Origin: a virus
IMG/VR virus record: IMGVR_UViG_3300033148_003169
Span: 1-38,955 of that record
Strand: one strand, 5' to 3'
DNA: 38,955 nucleotides
Shown: positions 26,106 through 32,136 of the stretch, piece by piece
Numbering within the stretch: position 1 is the first letter of the stretch
How the letters are laid out: the number at the start of each line of letters is the position of its first letter
Translations under genes and position numbers: made by a program
The notes under the pieces: model-generated
Seen by the model: the letters and a program-made list of their open reading frames with translations, nothing else
Told to the model about the DNA's origin: nothing
The model's database searches: none

Positions 26106-26157
26106 GAAAAAAAGAAAGCATAAGCAACGAAAGATTGCTAAAAGAAAGGCCCTCTAA
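26098..26157 (+). CDS. 19-residue basic peptide overlapping the acidic gene
   Basis: The acidic gene's stop overlaps an ATG (ATGAGTAG) that opens MSRKKRKHKQRKIAKRKAL, in which 12 of the 19 residues are Lys or Arg. Its stop codon lies in the loop of the terminator hairpin. A very acidic protein coupled to a very basic peptide suggests a charge-paired system, but the ORF is short and could be chance. Confidence 0.4.
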   Translation: MSRKKRKHKQRKIAKRKAL

Positions 26158-26169
26158 TGAGGGCTTTTT
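26145..26169 (+). terminator. Intrinsic terminator at the end of the late region
   Basis: GCCCTC and GAGGGC flank a TAAT loop. The stem is extended by an AAAG/TTTT-side pairing and followed by TTTTT, a textbook intrinsic terminator. It separates the late transcript (head, tail, lysis) from the early-region promoter that follows. Confidence 0.85.
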
Positions 26170-26214
26170 GGTTAAGTGTGGATAACTCGCATTTTTAAGG
26201 GTAAAATTAAGGGG

Positions 26215-26243
26215 TTGACTTTTGGTCTTGATTAAACTAAAAT
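26215..26243 (+). promoter_or_regulatory. Sigma-70-type promoter of the early region
   Basis: TTGACT at 26215-26220 and TAAAAT at 26238-26243 are 17 bp apart, each one base off consensus. It lies just after the terminator and about 30 nt before the HTH gene. It is the probable start of the early transcript. Confidence 0.7.
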
Positions 26244-26274
26244 TAAAGTAGTATTAAAGAGTTGTGGAAAACTT

Positions 26275-26442
26275 ATGAAAAACAAAACAAGAAATCAAAT
26301 CATAATAGAAGAAAGAACAAAACTTATAAAACAAGCCGTTGCTGACGGCTTTTATTTATATGAAGTTGGTAAAATTTTTGACAAAACAGAAGGCAGAATA
26401 AGCCAAATTTTAAAGGTCGAAGCAAACAAAAATAAAAAATAA
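26275..26442 (+). CDS. Small HTH-like DNA-binding protein
   Basis: A 55-residue protein starting MKNKTRNQIIIEERTKLIKQ. Residues 18-47 (AVADGFYLYEVGKIFDKTEGRISQILK) fit a helix-turn-helix, with SQILK as a recognition helix. It is the first gene after the early promoter, where phages often keep a regulator. No Shine-Dalgarno is visible. DNA target unknown. Confidence 0.55.
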   Translation: MKNKTRNQIIIEERTKLIKQAVADGFYLYEVGKIFDKTEGRISQILKVEANKNKK

Positions 26443-26447
26443 AAATT

Positions 26448-26546
26448 ATGAAACAATTTGAAAAATGGTTCAGCATAACATTTCTGTCTTCAACGATAGG
26501 ATATATGCTCGGCCATTATATCAGTTTCTTAATGTTGGTATGGTAG
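26448..26546 (+). CDS. 32-residue membrane peptide
   Basis: An ORF beginning MKQFEKWFSITFLSSTIGYM, with a single hydrophobic helix over most of its length. It starts 5 nt after the HTH gene. Its stop overlaps the start region of the next gene. Early single-helix peptides are often host-takeover or exclusion factors, but nothing here proves function. Confidence 0.4.
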   Translation: MKQFEKWFSITFLSSTIGYMLGHYISFLMLVW

Positions 26547-26707
26547 AAGTTGAAACTCCGGCAATTCATAAAAAATGGATAGAGAGAGGAAAAATGACAG
26601 AAGAAGAAAGTCAAAGAATGGTGGAAGATTGGAACAAAGCAAACGCAGAAAATGATGCGATGGAAGAAGAAGAAATTGATGATAAGTATTATCCTTATCC
26701 AGTATAA
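26540..26707 (+). CDS. Small acidic protein
   Basis: A 55-residue protein starting MVEVETPAIHKKWIERGKMT. It has a helical middle (EEESQRMVEDWNKANAEN), an acidic stretch (AMEEEEIDDKYY) and ends PYPV. I chose ATG 26540 because the longer frame from 26465 would run over the membrane peptide. The overlap of start and preceding stop suggests coupling. Unknown function. Confidence 0.45.
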   Translation: MVEVETPAIHKKWIERGKMTEEESQRMVEDWNKANAENDAMEEEEIDDKYYPYPV

Positions 26708-26757
26708 AAATTACCTCCTTGTGGGTAAAAAATAATAAAAAATAAATTGATTCCAGA

Positions 26758-26807
26758 TAGGGGGATGATGAGAGTTTTTCAGGGATGAATTTTCTCTTGT
26801 CTCCCTA
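26758..26807 (+). other. Structured leader before the Sak4-like gene
   Basis: TAGGGGGA (26758-26765) can pair with TCTCCCTA (26800-26807), an 8-bp stem with one G-T pair. This forms a large hairpin that ends 12 nt before the ATG. A short ORF (MMRVFQG) lies inside. It may tune translation of the recombination genes. Confidence 0.4.
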
Positions 26808-26819
26808 CCTTTAAATAAA

Positions 26820-27650
26820 ATGGAAATAATAAACACAGGCGATCCATCAGCCAAACCATCAATCGTTATGTTGGTTTATGGAGAAGGTGGAGTCGGAAAA
26901 ACAACATTTGCGTCAACTGCTCCAAAGCCAATCATAGCGGATTGCGAAAACGGAGCTAAGTATTTTGGACTTAGAGGCATAAAAGTAGATGTAGCTAAAA
27001 TTACAAAATGGGGAGATATGAAAGATTTTCTTGATGCTGTTAAAAGCAACGATTACGAAACAATAGTAATAGACCCGATTGGAGAGTTAATGGAGAAGCT
27101 AAAATCTTTTATGACAGCTTCCGGAGATTCTAAATTAGTTCAAAGAGATGGCTCTCCAACAATGGCCGGATGGGGATTTCTCAAGAAGACAATGCGAAAC
27201 TATTTGAAAGTTTTAAGAGATAGTGGAAGACATGTATTACTTATTGCTCATTTAGACGAAAAATCAGACGAAGAAAGAATGATTAAAAGACCAATGATAG
27301 AAACTAAACTCTCAACAGAAATTGTAAATATGGTGGATATTGTAGGATATTTAACGGTTGTTCAGCAAAACGGAAAGGATAAAAGGATAATTATTGTGGA
27401 TCCGTCAAGCGATAAATATGTTGCCAAAGACAGAACTGGACAGCTTGGAAAAATTATAGAGCCGGACTTCAAGAAAATCATAAAAGCTTCGCAAGGAACA
27501 AAAACATATTCTTGGAGCAAGGCAGATGAAAGTGTCGCCAAGGAACAAGAAAAGAGAGCGGAGGCATTTCAAGAAAAGGCAGAAGAAAAAGCGCCAAAGG
27601 TCGTTAAAACATCAACAGCCAGTAAATTAAAAAAAGCAAATGACAAATAA
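26820..27650 (+). CDS. Sak4-like single-strand annealing ATPase (RecA-like, AAA_24)
   Basis: A 276-residue RecA-fold ATPase. Walker A is GEGGVGKTT (residues 21-29), Walker B is TIVIDPIGELM near residue 81, and VLLIAHLDEK near residue 140 supplies the sensor region. These mark the AAA_24 family, which contains phage Sak4 recombinases that anneal single strands with the help of SSB. The C-terminal 60 residues are a charged, probably flexible tail. It overlaps the nuclease gene by 11 nt; exonuclease and SSB follow, giving a complete annealing module. Confidence 0.8.
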   Translation: MEIINTGDPSAKPSIVMLVYGEGGVGKTTFASTAPKPIIADCENGAKYFGLRGIKVDVAKITKWGDMKDFLDAVKSNDYETIVIDPIGELMEKLKSFMTASGDSKLVQRDGSPTMAGWGFLKKTMRNYLKVLRDSGRHVLLIAHLDEKSDEERMIKRPMIETKLSTEIVNMVDIVGYLTVVQQNGKDKRIIIVDPSSDKYVAKDRTGQLGKIIEPDFKKIIKASQGTKTYSWSKADESVAKEQEKRAEAFQEKAEEKAPKVVKTSTASKLKKANDK

Positions 27651-28425
27651 AATAACAGAAGAATTATACGGCGGAAAAGTTTTAATCGATTTTTTTCCTG
27701 ATTCACATCGTTACAAGAAAGCCGGAGAAAGAACTTATTTGATTTCTGTTACGGGAGCAACCGGAATAATTGATAAATCTCGGCCATTAATTATTTGGGC
27801 CACAGGATTATTCAAATCATTTGTTCTTCAATATTTTGAGGAATCAAAAGTCAAGAAATTCACTGCGGAAGAGCTAATGCCGGTGATTGAAGATGGCGCT
27901 GTTCAACACACAATCAAAAAAGAAAAGGCCGCCTCTATTGGTTCACAAGTTCACGAATGGTGCGAAATGTTTGTTAAAACTAAAATGGAAGGAAAAGAAG
28001 TTGACCCCGAAACACTTAAAGGATTAGACGAAAATGTGGAAAATGGAATCAACGCTTTTCTTGATTGGTATAATTCTCACAAAATAAAGTTTCTTGCCTC
28101 TGAAAGATTAGTATATTCTGTCAAACACGATTATGTGGGGATTTTTGACGCATTAGCAGTAATAGACGGAAAGACAACGCTGATAGATTTTAAGACCAGT
28201 AAAAGGGTATATAATGAACATCTCTATCAGCTTTCAGGGTATTGGAATGCAGTAGAGGAAGAAGATAAAGTTAAATTAGACGCTGGATTGATTTTACATT
28301 TTGATAAGGAAACTGCCAGTTTCGGAAAATACGAAATTGACCAAGAAGAACATCAAAAGAATCTTCCAGTAATGCTCGCTTGTTTAGTCGTCAAGCGAAG
28401 AGAAAAAGAATTAAGTAAATGGTAA
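27640..28425 (+). CDS. PD-(D/E)XK exonuclease (RecB/Cas4-like)
   Basis: A 261-residue nuclease. The family motifs appear in order: GSQVHEW with His105, Glu155, FDALAV with Asp170, LIDFKTSK with Asp183 and Lys185, and QLSGY with Gln197. These fit the PD-(D/E)XK nucleases that resect DNA ends for phage recombination. No iron-sulphur cysteine cluster like that of Cas4 is present. It overlaps the Sak4-like gene by 11 nt and is probably translated with it. Confidence 0.82.
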   Translation: MTNKITEELYGGKVLIDFFPDSHRYKKAGERTYLISVTGATGIIDKSRPLIIWATGLFKSFVLQYFEESKVKKFTAEELMPVIEDGAVQHTIKKEKAASIGSQVHEWCEMFVKTKMEGKEVDPETLKGLDENVENGINAFLDWYNSHKIKFLASERLVYSVKHDYVGIFDALAVIDGKTTLIDFKTSKRVYNEHLYQLSGYWNAVEEEDKVKLDAGLILHFDKETASFGKYEIDQEEHQKNLPVMLACLVVKRREKELSKW

Positions 28426-28431
28426 AAAATT

Positions 28432-28767
28432 ATGGCAAGTAAAAGAATCGGAGCTTTGTGGGTAAGAACCACACAAGACGGCAAACAATACTTTTCAGGA
28501 GTATTAAACGATTTAAGAGGGGATATTAACATAGCTATATTCCAAAACGACAGAAAAGAAAAAGAAAATCAACCAGATTATAATATCATTTTATCAGAAC
28601 CCAAAGGGCAAAATCAACAAAATCAAGTAAGCGCATTTCAGCCAGCGCCTATCCAACCAGTGCCAATTAAACCATTATCAGACAGCGAAATACCTGTAAT
28701 TGAGGATGGAAAACCAATGGCACAACCAGAAGGAGATGATATTGATATTGCAAACATACCTTTTTGA
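28432..28767 (+). CDS. Single-stranded DNA-binding protein-like (SSB-type acidic tail)
   Basis: A 111-residue protein. The N-terminal beta domain (RIGALWVRTTQDGKQYFSGVL, then NIAIFQNDRKEKENQPDYNIIL) is like the compact DUF736/OB-type domains of phage. A Pro/Gln-rich linker follows (residues 60-90), and the end is GDDIDIANIPF. An acidic tip that ends in Pro-Phe is the signature by which SSB proteins recruit partners. Next to Sak4, which works with a cognate SSB, this is very likely the phage SSB. Confidence 0.72.
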   Translation: MASKRIGALWVRTTQDGKQYFSGVLNDLRGDINIAIFQNDRKEKENQPDYNIILSEPKGQNQQNQVSAFQPAPIQPVPIKPLSDSEIPVIEDGKPMAQPEGDDIDIANIPF

Positions 28768-28769
28768 AC

Positions 28770-29141
28770 ATGTTGTTTTTTTCAAGAATACAAGCAGGGA
28801 AATTATTATTGAACAACATCAAAAACTTTAATGATTTCCTTGCTTCTCAAAAAGACGGAGTGTATGAAATTAGAATAAAGAAGTGGAGAAAGAAAAGGAG
28901 CTTACAACAGAATAATCTTTATTGGCTATGGATTGGAATAATAGCAAAGGATACTGGTTATGACGGTGATGAGCTACATACTACTTTTAGAGGAATGTTT
29001 TTGACAGACGAAAGCAAAAAATTACCACTTATCAGATCCACGACAGCGTTGACAACAATGGAATTTGGGCAATATCTTGGCAAGATAGAAAGAAAAATGG
29101 CTGATATGGGAATATCATTGCCTCATCCGGAAGAGTATTAA
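28770..29141 (+). CDS. NinB/Orf-like recombination mediator
   Basis: A 123-residue protein. KKWRKKRSLQQNNLYWLWIGIIAKDTGYDG near residues 37-67 is the hallmark of the lambda NinB (Orf) family, which loads annealing proteins and binds SSB. Near the C-terminus is TALTTMEFGQYLGKIERKMADMGISLPHPEEY. I prefer ATG 28770 to the in-frame TTG 28764, which would overlap the SSB stop. It is the last gene of the recombination module. Confidence 0.78.
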   Translation: MLFFSRIQAGKLLLNNIKNFNDFLASQKDGVYEIRIKKWRKKRSLQQNNLYWLWIGIIAKDTGYDGDELHTTFRGMFLTDESKKLPLIRSTTALTTMEFGQYLGKIERKMADMGISLPHPEEY

Positions 29142-29203
29142 CTGGGTTGGTCTTACTCATTTTGTGATACAGGATGTATTACAATGAAATTATTTTTTAT
29201 TCT

Positions 29204-29230
29204 ATAGGTAACTCACAAAGGTGAGCTATA
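29204..29230 (+). other. Small hairpin after the NinB-like gene
   Basis: CTCAC-AAAG-GTGAG forms a tight stem. TATAG and CTATA outside can extend it past a 4-nt bulge. No T-tract follows. The long gap 29142-29483 that it belongs to has no supported protein gene. Confidence 0.4.
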
Positions 29231-29306
29231 AGAGTCAAAATAGTTTTGAGAATTTCGACCTTTATAATTCAACCCACCTCTGAATAAATAAGACAGAACA
29301 GGAGGG

Positions 29307-29341
29307 CAGACGAGCTGAACCCTATCAAATCGGCTCGTCTG
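29307..29341 (+). other. Stable hairpin (12-bp stem) in the long intergenic region
   Basis: CAGACGAGCTGA pairs with TCGGCTCGTCTG, one G-T wobble, across an 11-nt loop. An additional AGGG (29303-29306) can pair with CCCT in the loop (29320-29323), allowing a small pseudoknot. No T-tract follows, so it is not a terminator. It may be a leader element or a replication-origin feature. Confidence 0.55.
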
Positions 29342-29357
29342 TGTAAAAGTTATTAAC

Positions 29358-29386
29358 TTGACTGAACTTTCAAAAAGAGGGAAAAT
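29358..29386 (+). promoter_or_regulatory. Candidate promoter of the replication gene leader
   Basis: TTGACT (29358-29363) and GAAAAT (29381-29386) are 17 bp apart. The -10 matches only 4 of 6 bases. A transcript from it would begin at about 29393, exactly at the first arm of the leader structure, as in the stronger promoter at 32033. Confidence 0.5.
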
Positions 29387-29393
29387 AGAAGAA

Positions 29394-29472
29394 GCAGACA
29401 GGTAATTGTTATTACATAGATTATTTGTTAGAATTTTAACAAATGCTCCCTGCCTGTCTGTTGGGAGCATTT
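29394..29472 (+). promoter_or_regulatory. A-B-A'-B' leader: pseudoknot or attenuator (element 1)
   Basis: Arm A (29394-29404, GCAGACAGGTA) can pair with A' (29451-29461, TGCCTGTCTGT). Arm B (29441-29450, AAATGCTCCC) pairs perfectly with B' (29463-29472, GGGAGCATTT). A' fills the 12-nt loop of the B hairpin. B' runs into TTTATTTATA, so B-B' looks like an intrinsic terminator only 11 nt before the ATG at 29484. A-A' would form first and could oppose termination or build an H-type pseudoknot. Confidence 0.65.
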
Positions 29473-29483
29473 TATTTATAAAA

Positions 29484-30245
29484 ATGAAATACAATATTTT
29501 CATAAATCAATTAGTTCTTTCAGCAAGCAAACTGGATATAAAAGATTGCGCTATATTAGATTATTTAAAAGATTTTTGTGGAATTGACGATAAAAAAATA
29601 AAACAATTAGAAATTACAGAAAAAGAAATAACATATAAATATACTTGGATAAATTTTAATCATATTATAAAAGAAATGCCTCTATTGGGAATTAAACAAA
29701 AAGCATCTATTAGTGAAAGATTAAAAAAAATACAAAAAGCAGGTTTTATTAAAATGTTTCGTGCTCCCGATAGAAGTATTTATATAAGATTAACCGAAAA
29801 AATAAAAGAATTATATTTTAATGGAGGTGTTAGTTTAAACAAACAGAGGTGTTCGTCAAAACTAACAGGGGTGTTAGCCAAAACTAACAGCACAACTATA
29901 TCATCACTCAATAATAATATCAGTAATAATATTAGGTTGGATAAACCAACCAAGAGAAAAAATCTTAAATATCCGAAAGACGATTATAACAAAATTATCA
30001 ATGCTTATCAGGAACTAAAAAATATAAAATTAAAAGGACCTGAATTCAGTCCGATTCAACAAGCTATCAAAACAATGTTTATGTCTGGCAGAAGCGTAAA
30101 AGAGATAATAGCGTGTATGGAGTTTATGGCGGAAGATGATTTTTTAAAGGATAAATGGACGATTCGCACAATTCGTTTGAAAATACCGGAGTTTATGGCC
30201 GGTAATTTAGAGGAAGAAGCGATAGTTCCAAATTATGCTAAATAA
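29484..30245 (+). CDS. Replication initiation-like protein (winged HTH)
   Basis: A 253-residue protein from ATG 29484; the frame opens upstream, but that part lies in the leader structure. Residues 1-110 hold a winged-HTH type domain (YTWINFNHIIKEMPLLGIKQKASISERLKKIQKAGFIKMF). A variable, serine- and asparagine-rich linker follows. The C-terminal part (FSPIQQAIKTMFMSGRSVKEIIACMEFM to KDKWTIRTIRLKIPEFM) resembles the ends of phage O-type or DnaD-like replication proteins. It probably opens the phage origin or loads the host helicase, as no phage helicase or polymerase is seen. Confidence 0.62.
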   Translation: MKYNIFINQLVLSASKLDIKDCAILDYLKDFCGIDDKKIKQLEITEKEITYKYTWINFNHIIKEMPLLGIKQKASISERLKKIQKAGFIKMFRAPDRSIYIRLTEKIKELYFNGGVSLNKQRCSSKLTGVLAKTNSTTISSLNNNISNNIRLDKPTKRKNLKYPKDDYNKIINAYQELKNIKLKGPEFSPIQQAIKTMFMSGRSVKEIIACMEFMAEDDFLKDKWTIRTIRLKIPEFMAGNLEEEAIVPNYAK

Positions 30246-30618
30246 AATATCAAAAAGTTTAAACAAGTATTCCAATTACGAAGAAATGAAAAGAAATAGT
30301 CCAGCTTTTGCTCAGGGCGTCAAAGATTTTAGAGAAGGCAAAGTTAAACTTCATTCAATAAATTATAACTGGATTAAAAAGTGGGTAAGCAATAAAGATT
30401 GGAATACGCATTATATCAAAAATAATTATTGTTTTCTTAAAAGCGAAAACAAAGGCGTGTGGGTCGGTTTCCTAAAAGAAGGGAATGGGTTGCCGGAAAA
30501 TTGCGAAATTTGTAATGAAGAAGAAATGCGCCAGATCGACCTCCACCGCCGGGCCTGTAATATTTATCCAAATCCGTTTAAATTATTAGAAACTAAACTA
30601 ACAACTAAACTAATATGA
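30235..30618 (+). CDS. Hypothetical protein after the replication gene
   Basis: A 127-residue protein that overlaps the replication gene by 11 nt. It begins MLNKISKSLNKYSNYEEMKR, and the middle is aromatic-rich (INYNWIKKWVSNKDWNTHYIKNNY). One pair of cysteines (NCEICNEEEM) near residues 91-94 and a further Cys near 109 could bind zinc weakly. No family recognised. Confidence 0.55.
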   Translation: MLNKISKSLNKYSNYEEMKRNSPAFAQGVKDFREGKVKLHSINYNWIKKWVSNKDWNTHYIKNNYCFLKSENKGVWVGFLKEGNGLPENCEICNEEEMRQIDLHRRACNIYPNPFKLLETKLTTKLI

Positions 30619-30749
30619 ATAACTACACCAAAGAAGAACTACAATTCTTATTAGACCACCCCGAAGACATAGAAACAGGTTGTGAAGCTGGTTTTGAGGA
30701 AGGTTGCCTTGAAGCCGAAATTAAACTTATTAGGGAGGCAATAAAATAA
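30615..30749 (+). CDS. Small acidic protein
   Basis: A 44-residue ORF starting MNNYTKEELQFLLDHPEDIE, then repeated acidic and glycine residues (TGCEAGFEEGCLEAEI) with a helical end. It overlaps the preceding gene by 4 nt (ATGA). The EEL..LL..PE start is common in small phage proteins. Function unknown. Confidence 0.5.
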   Translation: MNNYTKEELQFLLDHPEDIETGCEAGFEEGCLEAEIKLIREAIK

Positions 30750-30758
30750 TAAATAACT

Positions 30759-30938
30759 ATGGAGATACTATACAATATTTTAGTAGTAATCGGGTTTTTA
30801 TCATTATTTTGGACTATTCCGTTTTTAATAAGACACGGCTGGAATTCTGCGAGGAATAAAACTCAAAAGGTTTGTGATATGTGTTTTCGGGACATTGAAG
30901 GATTTAATAAATATCTAAAACAAAATAAAAAATCTTAA
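30759..30938 (+). CDS. Small membrane protein with CxxC
   Basis: A 59-residue ORF starting MEILYNILVVIGFLSLFWTI. Residues 3-24 are a membrane helix; the tail contains a Cys pair (VCDMCF) and a basic end. An early-region single-helix protein; possible exclusion or takeover factor, not recognised. Confidence 0.5.
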   Translation: MEILYNILVVIGFLSLFWTIPFLIRHGWNSARNKTQKVCDMCFRDIEGFNKYLKQNKKS

Positions 30939-30957
30939 ACTATAATCTTAAATAAAT

Positions 30958-31182
30958 ATGAAAAACAATAATACAATTAAAGAGTTAAGATGCGAAAAAT
31001 GTATGAAAGAAATAATTGACAAAAAGAATAAAAATTGTCTTCGTTATCTTAAACAGCAGAAAGAGGATATTATTAAAATACTCCAACCTCATCTTGATTA
31101 TTGTAGAAAACAAAATGGATTACCACATTGTAAGAATTGTGGATTGAGTTCTGAAACTTTTAAAAAAATAAACAACCTATAA
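30958..31182 (+). CDS. Putative zinc-binding protein
   Basis: A 74-residue protein with two CxxC pairs, CEKC at residues 12-15 and CKNC near residue 58, plus single cysteines at about 27 and 49. Between them lies a basic helix (YLKQQKEDIIKILQPHLDY). The pairs may make one zinc ribbon. A nucleic-acid role is plausible but unproved. Confidence 0.5.
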   Translation: MKNNNTIKELRCEKCMKEIIDKKNKNCLRYLKQQKEDIIKILQPHLDYCRKQNGLPHCKNCGLSSETFKKINNL

Positions 31183-31184
31183 TT

Positions 31185-31376
31185 ATGAACAAAGAACAAA
31201 TGATTTGGATAGTTGTAGATAAAAAAACAAACAAAAAAGAGATTATGTTAATTAATAATTGGGGGATTATTCCAATGTTTTCTAAGAAAAAACACGCTTT
31301 AGAATTTATGAGAGAAGAAATGTTTCCAGAAGATTTAAAAGTTGTTAAATTTACTATAAAAGAAAAACTAAATTAG
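31185..31376 (+). CDS. Hypothetical small protein
   Basis: A 63-residue protein starting MNKEQMIWIVVDKKTNKKEI. The alternation of strands (IWIVVDK, EIMLINNWG, FTIKEKL) and helix (KKKHALEFMREEM) suggests a small alpha/beta fold. It starts 2 nt after the zinc-binding gene. No family recognised. Confidence 0.5.
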   Translation: MNKEQMIWIVVDKKTNKKEIMLINNWGIIPMFSKKKHALEFMREEMFPEDLKVVKFTIKEKLN

Positions 31377-31380
31377 ATTT

Positions 31381-31411
31381 AAACCTATACAAAACTACTG
31401 CTAATCTATAC
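31381..31411. repeat. AAACCTATAC box pair, 21-bp period (copy 2)
   Basis: AAACCTATAC starts at 31381 and a diverged TAATCTATAC at 31402, again 21 bp apart. The 17 bases TTTAAACCTATACAAAA around the first box also occur at the lysis-gene copy (24898). The pair precedes a small membrane-protein gene (31445). Confidence 0.55.
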
Positions 31412-31444
31412 AAAAGAGAATAATTAACCTAAACACATATAATT

Positions 31445-31567
31445 ATGGAAATAGACATAATAGATTTAATACAGAGCATACAAAATAATTTATTTAGATT
31501 TTTAATCGTTTTTGTCATAGCTCAAGCTGTTGTTAAAATAATTCTGGCTTGGGTCAGCAAAAAATAA
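31445..31567 (+). CDS. 40-residue membrane peptide
   Basis: The ORF starts MEIDIIDLIQSIQNNLFRFL and continues with hydrophobic IVFVIAQAVVKIILAWV and a basic KK end. One membrane helix of about 20 residues, N-terminus charged. It is the first gene downstream of the second AAACCTATAC pair. Unknown function. Confidence 0.5.
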   Translation: MEIDIIDLIQSIQNNLFRFLIVFVIAQAVVKIILAWVSKK

Positions 31568-31581
31568 AACATTGAAAAACT

Positions 31582-31992
31582 ATGGAATTAAAAGAACAGG
31601 TTTGCGACCTTAAATACGCCAAAGAACTTAAAGAGCTTGGAGTAAAACAAGATAGTTTGTGGTATTGGAGAGTTGAAATTGATGATGGCGAAGAATATCC
31701 TGAAATATGGAGAGATAATTTTAATACGAAAATTGGATTAAAGAAATATTCCGCCTTCTCAACTTCAGAATTGGGGAGTATGTTGCCTCACAAAGTAGGC
31801 GGAGTTAGTGTCGGGCTAAATCCTCTTGTGGCATATTTAAACATAACAAAGCCAAGTAATTGGTTCGTAAGTTATGGAAAAGGTAAATTAAGAGGAGAAC
31901 AAGATGGCTACCCTCTTCAAGATGAATCAGATAGTAATTTGGCTAATGCTATGGCTAAAATGCTAATTTATTTAATCAAAGAAAAACTATGA
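31582..31992 (+). CDS. Hypothetical phage protein
   Basis: A 136-residue protein starting MELKEQVCDLKYAKELKELG. WRVEIDDGEEYPEIWRD and YSAFSTSELGSMLPHKVGG, later NLANAMAKMLIYLIKEKL, are typical of a family of small proteins found in many phages. I know no function. It is 14 nt after the membrane peptide. Confidence 0.5.
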   Translation: MELKEQVCDLKYAKELKELGVKQDSLWYWRVEIDDGEEYPEIWRDNFNTKIGLKKYSAFSTSELGSMLPHKVGGVSVGLNPLVAYLNITKPSNWFVSYGKGKLRGEQDGYPLQDESDSNLANAMAKMLIYLIKEKL

Positions 31993-32032
31993 AAGAAGAA
32001 AACAGAGACAACAAAGACATATTTTTTAGACA

Positions 32033-32061
32033 TTGACAAACTATTTTAAATAACTTATAAT
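32033..32061 (+). promoter_or_regulatory. Perfect sigma-70 promoter (TTGACA-N17-TATAAT)
   Basis: TTGACA at 32033-32038 and TATAAT at 32056-32061 are separated by exactly 17 bp: both hexamers and spacing match consensus. Transcription would begin near 32068, at the first arm of the leader structure. It is the strongest promoter seen in this genome and supports a host with an ordinary housekeeping sigma factor. Confidence 0.85.
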
Positions 32062-32067
32062 GAACAA

Positions 32068-32121
32068 AAGCGGTGAGTTTTATTATTTATGCCCTCGCAT
32101 AGCTCACCGCTTAGCGAGGGC
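32068..32121 (+). promoter_or_regulatory. A-B-A'-B' leader: pseudoknot or attenuator (element 2)
   Basis: A (32068-32077, AAGCGGTGAG) pairs perfectly with A' (32103-32112, CTCACCGCTT). B (32091-32098, GCCCTCGC) pairs perfectly with B' (32114-32121, GCGAGGGC). A' lies in the B-B' loop, so the stems are interleaved, forming an H-type pseudoknot or two alternatives. TTTCGTT follows B', a weak terminator-like tract. A begins at the predicted transcript start. The layout copies element 1 with different sequences. Confidence 0.75.
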
Positions 32122-32136
32122 TTTCGTTATAAAGTT

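Noticed and set aside
25783-26157. Lys-rich 124-residue protein in the second frame of the acidic gene
   Set aside because: Its frame follows from the purine-rich GAA/GAT codons of the acidic gene (shadow), and its only start is TTG. Only its last 19 codons, from ATG 26098, have an independent start with coupling, and these are listed separately.
29406-29483. An N-terminal extension of the replication gene upstream of ATG 29484
   Set aside because: It would lie in the interleaved stems of the leader, and ATG 29484 gives a normal protein start.
32089-32136. A 16-residue N-terminal extension of the homing endonuclease
   Set aside because: It would be translated across the two interleaved stems of the leader, and ATG 32137 begins with MPIGYKHTTETKKK, the normal start of NUMOD3 proteins. 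It stays possible if the leader is opened by ribosomes.
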